In this document: positions 6,200 to 12,423 of the stretch, one piece after another
Layout: each line of letters starts with the position of its first letter
Position numbering within the stretch: position 1 is the stretch's first letter
NCBI GenBank assembly: GCA_031279155.1
Contig: JAITJB010000039.1
Span: 1-12,423, forward strand
DNA: 12,423 bases
Source of the DNA: Deltaproteobacteria bacterium
GTDB lineage: Bacteria > Desulfobacterota > Desulfarculia > Adiutricales > Adiutricaceae
Direction: 5' to 3'
Notes under the pieces: generated by a model
Databases searched by the model: none
Told to the model about the DNA's origin: nothing
The model's input: the letters and a program-made list of their open reading frames with translations, nothing else
Translations under genes and position numbers: made by a program

Positions 6200-9100
6200 A
6201 TGGAAGATATAATGAGCTTTTTTACCAAACCCAAGGATCCCATTAGTTTTAATCGGGTCCGCATCGCTTTGGCTAGCCCTGAGAAGATCAAGGAGTGGAG
6301 CCGAGGCGAGGTTAAAAAGCCTGAGACCATCAACTACCGCACTTTTAAGCCCGAGCGCGATGGGCTTTTTTGCGCCAAAATCTTCGGTCCCACCAAGGAT
6401 TACGAGTGCAACTGCGGTAAATACAAGCGCATGAAGCACCGCGGGGTCATCTGCGAAAAGTGCGGGGTTGAGGTTATCCAAGCTAAGGTCCGCCGCGAGC
6501 GCATGGGCCACATTGAGCTGGCCTCTCCGGTGGCCCATATCTGGTTTTTAAAGAGCCTGCCGTCAAAGATCGGTAACCTTTTAGATATCACCCTTAAGGA
6601 TATGGAAAAAGTCCTCTATTTTGAGGCTTATCTAGTTTTAGATCCTAAAAATTCTAGCTTTGAGCTCGGCCAGGTAATTAGCGAAGAAGAATACCACCGG
6701 ATGAAGGAGCTTCACAGCCAGATCGACTTTGAGGCGGCCATGGGGGCCGAAGCTGTTCAGAAGATGATCCGGGCCATTGACCCGGAGACTTTATCGAGCC
6801 AGCTCAGAAGAGAGCTTGAGAACACCAGTTCCGAAGCCAAGCGCAAAAAGCTGGTTAAAAGGCTCAGGATCGTCGAGTCTTTCCGCGACAGCGGAAACGA
6901 CCCCTCTTGGATGATCATGGACGTTATCCCGGTCCTGCCGCCGGATCTCAGGCCCTTGGTGCCCTTAGAGGGCGGTAGGTTTGCCACCTCCGATCTAAAC
7001 GATCTCTACCGCCGGGTCATTAACCGCAATAACCGCTTAAAAAGGCTCATGGAGTTAGGCGCGCCGGATATCATCATCAAAAACGAAAAGCGCATGCTCC
7101 AAGAAGCCGTCGATGTTTTATTTGATAACGGTCGCCGGGGTAAGACCATTACCGGGCCCAACAAAAGGCCCCTTAAGTCTTTGTCGGATATGCTCAAAGG
7201 TAAGCAGGGCCGTTTTCGCCAAAATTTATTGGGTAAACGCGTCGATTACTCTGGCCGTTCGGTTATCGTCATCGGACCGGATTTAAGGCTCCACCAGTGC
7301 GGTCTTCCCAAGAAGATGGCCTTAGAGCTCTTCAAGCCCTTTATCTATCACCAGCTGGAAAAAAAGGCCCAGATCACCACCATCAAGGCGGCCAAGAAGT
7401 TGGTGGAAAAGGAGACCAGCGAGGTCTGGGATACCTTGTCTGAGGTCGTCCGCGAGTATCCCATTCTTTTAAACCGCGCCCCCACCCTCCACCGCTTGGG
7501 CATCCAGGCCTTTGAGCCGATTTTGATCGAAGGTAAAGCCATCCAGCTCCACCCCTTAGTCTGCGCGGCTTTTAACGCTGACTTCGACGGCGACCAGATG
7601 GCCGTCCACGTGCCTCTTTCCATCGAAAGCCAGATCGAGGCCAGGGTGCTGATGATGAGCACCAACAATATCCTCTCGCCGGCCAACGGGGAGCCGGTCA
7701 TCGTGCCCAGCCAAGATATCGTCTTGGGCCTCTATTACATGACCAAGGAGCGCATCGGAGCCAAGGGCGAGGATCTGCGCACGGTTCAGGAAGCTAAAAA
7801 GCAAAGGCGCGGCATCTACTCAGGCCTCGAAGAAGTCCGCATGGTCTATGACGCCGGCGTGGTCGATCTTCAGGCTAGAATCTTAATGCGCCATAACGGC
7901 AACATCGAGGTGACGACCTGCGGCCGCGTTCTTCTCTACGAGATCATGCCGGAGAAGATCTCCTTTGAGGCCGTAAACAAGGTCATGAAGAAAAACGAGC
8001 TGCGTAACCTCATCGCCTACTGCTACCGGGTATGCGGCACCAAAGAGACGGTCATCTTAGCCGACCGGCTTAAGGACTTTGGCTACCAGTACGCCACCAA
8101 GGCCGGCATCTCTCTTTGCATTTCCAACATGATCATCCCGCAGAGGAAAAACACCATCATCGCCGAAGCCCAAAAGGAGATCGATGAGGTCGAGCTTCAG
8201 TACAAAGACGGTCTGATTACGGAAGGCGAAAAATACAATAAGGTCGTCGATATCTGGACCCGGGCCTCAGATGAGGTGGCTGCCGAGATGATGAAGGAAA
8301 TCCAGGTCACCAAGCTCGACGGACAGCCCGAGACCGAGCAGGGCGCCCCGGGTTTTAATCCTATTTTTATGATGGCCGATTCCGGGGCCAGGGGATCAAA
8401 GGATCAGATGAGACAGCTAGCTGGTATGCGCGGCCTAATGGCCAAGCCCACCGGTGAAATCATCGAGCAGCCCATTACGGCTAACTTTAGGGAGGGGCTA
8501 ACGGTCTTACAGTACTTCGTCTCCACCCACGGCGCCCGCAAGGGTCTGGCTGACACGGCCCTTAAGACGGCCAACTCCGGTTATCTGACCCGGCGCTTGG
8601 TGGACGTGGCCCAAGATAGCATTATCTTGGAAAAAGACTGCGGCACCTTAGACGGCATTGAGATCGAGGCTTTACGCGAGGCTGGTGAAATCATCCAGCC
8701 CTTAACTGAGAGGATCTTAGGCCGGACAGCGCTCTTTGACATCATTTCTCCGGTTGATAACCATACCATCTTAGTTAAGGCCGGCGAGGAGATAGGCGAA
8801 GACGAGGCTGTAGCCATTGAAAAATCCGGTTTAGATCGCATCTTAATCCGTTCGGTCTTAACCTGCCGGGCCCAGAGGGGGGTCTGCGCCAAGTGTTACG
8901 GCCGCGATCTAGCCCACGGTAAACTTGTGGAGATAGGCGAATCCATCGGCATCATCGCCGCCCAATCCATTGGCGAGCCTGGCACCCAGCTAACCATGAG
9001 AACCTTCCACATAGGCGGTACGGCCTCAAGAAGGGCCGAGCGCCACGTCATATCAACTGAGATAAAGGGTAGCTTAGAGTTTTCCCCTGAGGTCCGTTTG

Positions 9101-10696
9101 GTTAGAACCTCAAGAGACGAACTGGTCGTCATGAGCCGCAAGGGCGAACTCATTATCCGAGATGAGAAAAACCTCCCCCGCGAAAAGCACGAGCTCATTT
9201 ACGGGGCCCATATTAAGCTCCAGGCGGCTAATTCGCCTAAGTTGGCGCTGCCGGAAGCCGACGTTACGACTCTAGAAGCCTCCGATATCGCCCCTTACGT
9301 TAAAGAGCTTAAGGCCTTAACCACTAGGTTAGATAAAAATAACACCGATAAGGCCGATTTGGCTAAGGCTTATCATGAGGTAGGGCCTCTTGTTGACAGA
9401 GTCCGCGCTTGGGCCGGTAGCCGGCAATTACTTGACGAGCGGGGCTTTTTACTAGCCGCTTCCGGTAAGGTTGAGGGCATTGGCGAGCTAGTTAAAATCT
9501 GGCCGTCGGTTATGGACGCCTTGGCCCACTCGCAAAAACTCTTAGCCGAATACGACTTAAAGCAGCCCGACGACGCGGCTAGGCTCTCTAAGGACTTTAG
9601 GCTTAATACCCGCTTGGGCGAATTTGTCGAGTGGGATCCCTATACCCGCCCCATCTTAACCGAAGTTACCGGCTACGTTACTTTTGAGGACATGGAAGAG
9701 GGTAAAACCATGACCGAAAAGGTCGACCCGGTTACCGGAAAATCTTCCAAAGTTGTGGTGGAATCAAAACTTGCCGACAACAGGCCTAGAATCAAAGTTG
9801 TCGATCATAACGGCAAAACCCTTTTAAATTCCAAGGGCTCCCAAGCCGTCTATCAGCTACCGGTCAATGCTATACTTTTAGTAGAAGAAAAAGCTTTGGT
9901 TAACGCTGGCGATACTCTAGCTAAGATCCCAAGGGAGACCACTAAAACCAAGGATATTACCGGCGGTCTTCCGAGGGTGGCCGAGCTATTTGAAGTCCGT
10001 AAGCCCAAGGAAGTGGCCGTTATCAGCGAGATCGACGGTCTAGTCTCCTTTGGCCGCCAGATTAAAGGTAAGCGCCGTATTGTCGTTAACCCTGAGGTCG
10101 GCGAACCCAAAGATTACCTCATCCCCAAAGGTAAACACGTAACCGTCCACGAGGGCGACTACATCAGAGCTGGCGAAGCCTTAATGGATGGCGCGGCCAA
10201 TCCCCACGACATCTTATCGATTCGGGGCGTAAAAGATCTGGCCAAGTACTTAGTCGATGAAGTCCAGCAGGTCTACCGCCTCCAGGGCGTTAAGATTAAC
10301 GACAAACACATCGAGGTCATTGTCCGTCAGATGCTGCGCAAGGTCCGCGTCAAATCGGCAGGGGACACGGAATTTTTGGTTGGCGAATCAGTTGACCGCT
10401 TAAAGTTTGAGGAGGTCAACCAAGCCGTCAAAGCCGAAGGTAAGACCCCGGCCATGGCTGAGCCACTTCTCCAAGGCATCACTAAGGCCTCGCTATCGAC
10501 TGAGAGCTTTATTTCGGCGGCTAGTTTCCAAGAGACCACTAAGGTCTTAACCGAAGCCGCCGTGGCCGGTAAGGTCGATTACCTATCGGGCCTTAAGGAA
10601 AACGTCATTATGGGCCGGTTAATTCCGGCTGGTACCGGTCTACTTAGATATCTTAGCCAGTTCCATAAAAAGCAATCAGCGGAATTGGGCGGCTAA
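6200..10696 (+). CDS. rpoC: DNA-directed RNA polymerase subunit beta' with an unusual internal insertion
   Basis: RpoC (1498 aa) carries the catalytic Mg and the clamp. The start at ATG 6200 is chosen because MEDI is the family N-terminus and AGGGAGG (6187-6193) lies 6 bases upstream; ATG 6212 is less likely. Zinc site 1 is C70, C72, C85, C88. The catalytic NADFDGDQ has D461, D463, D465. The bridge helix includes GARKGLADTALKTANSGYLT (about 779-798). Zinc site 2 is C814 with C889, C896, C899. The trigger loop is GTQLTMRTFHIGG (about 925-940). The C-terminal anchor is GMT-like, ITKASLSTESFISAASFQETT, then ENVIMGRLIPAGTG. Between YGAHIKL (Y1001) and EWDPYT (E1144) lie about 140 residues where relatives usually have about 20, giving an apparent insertion of about 120. 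It looks helical and charged. Typical deltaproteobacterial RpoC is about 1380-1390 aa, so the insertion accounts for the extra length. A strong terminator follows 14 bases after the stop. Confidence 0.98.
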   Translation: MEDIMSFFTKPKDPISFNRVRIALASPEKIKEWSRGEVKKPETINYRTFKPERDGLFCAKIFGPTKDYECNCGKYKRMKHRGVICEKCGVEVIQAKVRRERMGHIELASPVAHIWFLKSLPSKIGNLLDITLKDMEKVLYFEAYLVLDPKNSSFELGQVISEEEYHRMKELHSQIDFEAAMGAEAVQKMIRAIDPETLSSQLRRELENTSSEAKRKKLVKRLRIVESFRDSGNDPSWMIMDVIPVLPPDLRPLVPLEGGRFATSDLNDLYRRVINRNNRLKRLMELGAPDIIIKNEKRMLQEAVDVLFDNGRRGKTITGPNKRPLKSLSDMLKGKQGRFRQNLLGKRVDYSGRSVIVIGPDLRLHQCGLPKKMALELFKPFIYHQLEKKAQITTIKAAKKLVEKETSEVWDTLSEVVREYPILLNRAPTLHRLGIQAFEPILIEGKAIQLHPLVCAAFNADFDGDQMAVHVPLSIESQIEARVLMMSTNNILSPANGEPVIVPSQDIVLGLYYMTKERIGAKGEDLRTVQEAKKQRRGIYSGLEEVRMVYDAGVVDLQARILMRHNGNIEVTTCGRVLLYEIMPEKISFEAVNKVMKKNELRNLIAYCYRVCGTKETVILADRLKDFGYQYATKAGISLCISNMIIPQRKNTIIAEAQKEIDEVELQYKDGLITEGEKYNKVVDIWTRASDEVAAEMMKEIQVTKLDGQPETEQGAPGFNPIFMMADSGARGSKDQMRQLAGMRGLMAKPTGEIIEQPITANFREGLTVLQYFVSTHGARKGLADTALKTANSGYLTRRLVDVAQDSIILEKDCGTLDGIEIEALREAGEIIQPLTERILGRTALFDIISPVDNHTILVKAGEEIGEDEAVAIEKSGLDRILIRSVLTCRAQRGVCAKCYGRDLAHGKLVEIGESIGIIAAQSIGEPGTQLTMRTFHIGGTASRRAERHVISTEIKGSLEFSPEVRLVRTSRDELVVMSRKGELIIRDEKNLPREKHELIYGAHIKLQAANSPKLALPEADVTTLEASDIAPYVKELKALTTRLDKNNTDKADLAKAYHEVGPLVDRVRAWAGSRQLLDERGFLLAASGKVEGIGELVKIWPSVMDALAHSQKLLAEYDLKQPDDAARLSKDFRLNTRLGEFVEWDPYTRPILTEVTGYVTFEDMEEGKTMTEKVDPVTGKSSKVVVESKLADNRPRIKVVDHNGKTLLNSKGSQAVYQLPVNAILLVEEKALVNAGDTLAKIPRETTKTKDITGGLPRVAELFEVRKPKEVAVISEIDGLVSFGRQIKGKRRIVVNPEVGEPKDYLIPKGKHVTVHEGDYIRAGEALMDGAANPHDILSIRGVKDLAKYLVDEVQQVYRLQGVKINDKHIEVIVRQMLRKVRVKSAGDTEFLVGESVDRLKFEEVNQAVKAEGKTPAMAEPLLQGITKASLSTESFISAASFQETTKVLTEAAVAGKVDYLSGLKENVIMGRLIPAGTGLLRYLSQFHKKQSAELGG

Positions 10697-10710
10697 AGTT
10701 ATTGAGCTTT

Positions 10711-10757
10711 AGGCCAAAAAAAAATCCCCCCGTTTGGGGGGATTTTTTTTTTGGCCT
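10711..10757 (+). terminator. strong bidirectional intrinsic terminator of the rpoBC operon
   Basis: A near-perfect inverted repeat: the left arm is AGGCC, nine A, T, six C (10711-10731), the loop is GTTT (10732-10735), and the right arm is six G, A, ten T, GGCCT (10736-10757). On the + strand the C6/G6 stem is followed by a 10-base U-run. On the - strand the mirror arrangement also gives a U-run, so it could terminate from both sides. It starts 14 bases after the rpoC stop and marks the end of the operon. Confidence 0.95.
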
Positions 10758-10785
10758 TTATCCAAGGAGCCTAAAGGGCTATAAT
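10757..10785 (+). promoter_or_regulatory. candidate promoter for the lipoprotein pair
   Basis: A perfect -10 TATAAT lies at 10780-10785, with TTTATC at 10757-10762 as a weak -35 (three of six matches) after a 17-base spacer. An inverted repeat CCTTTA 10755-10760 / TAAAGG 10772-10777 overlaps the -35 and ends just before the -10, where an operator could sit. It follows the rpoC terminator and precedes a 5' leader of about 125 bases, so a separate transcription unit is plausible. Confidence 0.4.
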
Positions 10786-10827
10786 CGGTTTTAGATTTTA
10801 CGATAGCCTTTTGTTTTATTTTGCCTA

Positions 10828-10909
10828 AACTATTTTTTTAGTTGCGTCAAATATGGTTGGCCGCAAGACCGTTTAGGTCGGGTTTTTTCTTTTTAAAAAA
10901 TAAAAAAGG
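10828..10909 (+). promoter_or_regulatory. leader with a terminator-like hairpin before the lipoprotein genes
   Basis: The leader holds AACTA 10828-10832 / TAGTT 10839-10843 around a T6 loop. It also holds a short G+C hairpin GACC 10867-10870 / GGTC 10876-10879 (loop GTTTA), followed by GGG and a T-rich run (10883-10894), which looks like a weak intrinsic terminator. The T-run can itself pair with the A-run at 10895-10907 just before the Shine-Dalgarno AAGGA (10906-10910). This could be an attenuator or the end of a short transcript; only the sequence pattern is seen. Confidence 0.35.
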
Positions 10910-10918
10910 AACCTTGTA

Positions 10919-11818
10919 ATGAAAGTAGTTTATAAAGCTATACCAAATTTTGTCTTTTTCATGGTTCTTACTGGTCTTATGACTCTTTTGGCTCTGACGC
11001 CTGGCTGCCTTTCAACTAGCGCTTCTCAAAATTCGGCTCCCCAAAATCCGGCCTCAAGTGGTTCTTCTAAGCCCCCTAAGTCGGCCGTGGATTTGGGTAA
11101 GCTAAAAGTTCATAGCGGCCAGGTTTCGGCGGTTTCTGAAAGCGAGTACGTTCTTAAGACGCAAGGAGCACCCGATAGCGATTTTTACGAGGCTTATTTT
11201 GACGTGCCGGTTAGTCTCGATAAGCCCTTTATCATTAAACTTGAGGTAGATTATCCGGCTAGAGATCCGGAAGATACCGTAGAGATCTTTATAGGCGATA
11301 ATTCTTTTGGCTATCAGCCGGCTATGAGCTCTTACTGGAACGATTATTACGCTAGCCTAAAGAAACAGAGAATAAAGAATCAGTCGAAAATAGAGATTGA
11401 AGATTTTAATTTTGGAAGAAATACTACTTTGGTCGTAAACGGCGTAGACGCCCAGTTCGATAAGGACAAAAACTATTATTGTCAAGTATTTATGAATTAT
11501 TTGGTTTACGATCAATATACGACGCCATATGAAAAAAACTTTAGATTTGGCGTAAAAGTGCGATCTAAAAATGGCCAGTCAAAGACGGCCACCGTTTCTA
11601 AGGTGGTTTTTCTCGGGTCGAAAGGCGCGGCCCAGCGCAGCCAGGTCCTAGAGGCTCGTCACCAATTATTTGATGAATTAGCTGTACATATCGGGCATTT
11701 GAGCGAATATTATGAATATTTAGTTAAACAATCTAAATTTGGCGGAAATAGTATAGCTGAGATCAAAAAAAATGAAAGAGCCCATTGGGATGAACGATGG
11801 AAACAATTTGAAAATTAA
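10919..11818 (+). CDS. putative lipoprotein of unknown function (first tandem paralogue)
   Basis: I do not recognise this family. The 299-residue product has an N-terminal signal-like segment: a short basic start, a hydrophobic stretch at about residues 10-26, then LTPGC with Cys30. The lipobox is imperfect because position -3 is Thr and the Leu is at -4, so lipidation is probable rather than certain. A Ser/Pro/Ala/Gln-rich linker follows (about 31-56). The main domain (about 61-233) has alternating strand-like segments and conserved blocks VHSGQV, DFYEAYFDVPVSL, FIIKLEVDYP, GDNSFGYQ (126-133), YWNDYY (139-144) and FMNYLV (191-196). A charged, helix-like C-terminus spans about 238-299. SD AAGGA (10906-10910) supports the ATG at 10919. 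Codon use is more AT-rich than in rpoBC. The stop TAA is followed at once by a second TAA, and the next paralogue starts 12 bases after the gene. It is probably exported to the envelope, which is inferred from the signal only. Confidence 0.85.
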   Translation: MKVVYKAIPNFVFFMVLTGLMTLLALTPGCLSTSASQNSAPQNPASSGSSKPPKSAVDLGKLKVHSGQVSAVSESEYVLKTQGAPDSDFYEAYFDVPVSLDKPFIIKLEVDYPARDPEDTVEIFIGDNSFGYQPAMSSYWNDYYASLKKQRIKNQSKIEIEDFNFGRNTTLVVNGVDAQFDKDKNYYCQVFMNYLVYDQYTTPYEKNFRFGVKVRSKNGQSKTATVSKVVFLGSKGAAQRSQVLEARHQLFDELAVHIGHLSEYYEYLVKQSKFGGNSIAEIKKNERAHWDERWKQFEN

Positions 11819-11830
11819 TAAGGAGCATTT

Positions 11831-12423
11831 ATGTCGGGAGTATTTTCCAAAATAGCGCCGTGCCTTATAGTTTTACTTGCCCTTGCTGCGGCCTGTTTGC
11901 CGACCGAGGGGGGCCCTCGAAACACTTTACCAGCTTCTAGTCCATCTACGGCTGCTTCCGATGCCGGCGGTCTTAAAGTGCATTCAGGCGAGGTTACCAA
12001 AGTCTCCGATAGCGAATACGTTCTTCGGACGGCATCGAACCTAAACGGCGATTTCTACGAAGCCTATTTCGACTTTCCCGTGTCCCTCGACCAGCCTTTT
12101 ATCATCAAATTGGACGTCGATTATCCGGCCAGTGATATCGAAGACACAGTGGAAGTTTTCTTGGGCGACAATTCTTTCGGCTATCAACGGGCCACGGCCG
12201 CTTATTGGAACGATTTTTATACTAGTATACAGAAAAGAAGACTAAAGATCCAGAAAAAAATGGAGATTGAGGAATATAATTTCGGGCAAAAAAATACTTT
12301 TGCTATAAATGCTGTAGACATAGCTAGTGAAAATTATAAAAACATATTTTATCAAGTTTTTATGAATTATTTAGTGAGTGAAGAATATAATACACCGTAT
12401 AAAAAAGATTTTAGATTTGGTAT
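11831..12423 (+). CDS. putative lipoprotein, second tandem paralogue (3' end outside window)
   Basis: An open frame of 197 full codons runs off the window end. ATG 11831 is preceded by AAGGAG (11820-11825). The product has a hydrophobic signal (about residues 7-21) ending ALAAAC with Cys22, a Ser/Thr/Ala/Pro-rich linker (about 23-46), then the same domain as its upstream neighbour. From LKVHSG to FRFG the two align without a gap, 95 identical of 150 residues by my hand count (about 63%). The shared blocks include DFYEAYFD, PFIIKLDVDYPA, GDNSFGYQ and QVFMNYLV. The signal and linker are much less similar, as expected for tethers. Composition shifts inside the gene: GC-ending codons are common up to about 12130 and rare after about 12265. 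No terminator separates it from the upstream gene, so co-transcription is likely. Function is unknown. Confidence 0.85.
   Translation, partial: MSGVFSKIAPCLIVLLALAAACLPTEGGPRNTLPASSPSTAASDAGGLKVHSGEVTKVSDSEYVLRTASNLNGDFYEAYFDFPVSLDQPFIIKLDVDYPASDIEDTVEVFLGDNSFGYQRATAAYWNDFYTSIQKRRLKIQKKMEIEEYNFGQKNTFAINAVDIASENYKNIFYQVFMNYLVSEEYNTPYKKDFRFG

Noticed and set aside
6194..6538. Minus-strand open frame opposite the start of rpoC
   Set aside because: Shadow frame of a strongly conserved gene; the minus strand lacks any supported start signal.

Overview
The window is the ribosomal-protein / RNA polymerase (rplA-rplJL-rpoBC) segment of a bacterial chromosome, all on the + strand, followed by an accessory stretch with two related, unrecognised putative lipoproteins. 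Several features fit a Desulfobacterota (former Deltaproteobacteria) member: RpoC begins MEDI and continues FFTKPKDPISF, RpoB carries a proteobacterial-type insertion before the KMAGRHGNKG active-site segment, and gene order is the usual one. I cannot place it more finely. Base composition looks balanced, with heavy use of the Leu codon TTA next to GC-ending codons elsewhere.

Layout. 1-301: 3' end of rplA (L1). 302-545: structured leader with a TATAAT-type promoter, probably the L10-regulated leader of rplJL. 546-1067: rplJ (L10, GTG start). 1068-1156: short gap with two mutually exclusive hairpins. 1157-1540: rplL (L7/L12). 1541-1913: 373-base gap with no gene but several hairpins, including a perfect 10-bp stem where E. 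coli has its attenuator and RNase III site. 1914-6119: rpoB. 6120-6199: short gap with a C6/G6 hairpin against the rpoC ribosome-binding site. 6200-10696: rpoC. 10711-10757: a very strong, roughly symmetrical terminator closing the operon. 10758-10918: candidate promoter and leader. 10919-11818 and 11831 to the window end: tandem paralogous putative lipoproteins.

The first part works as one unit. L1, L10 and L7/L12 are made together with the beta and beta' subunits of RNA polymerase, and the hairpins between genes probably set their unequal expression. Autoregulation by L10 is inferred from the family, not proven here. The lipoprotein pair is probably a separate transcription unit with its own promoter.

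The most unusual items are a predicted helical insertion of roughly 120 residues inside the C-terminal half of RpoC (about residues 1012-1135), which appears to explain why this RpoC (1498 aa) is about 110 residues longer than typical relatives, and the tandem lipoprotein family, which I do not recognise. I saw no CRISPR array, mobile element, tRNA, rRNA, or defence system.
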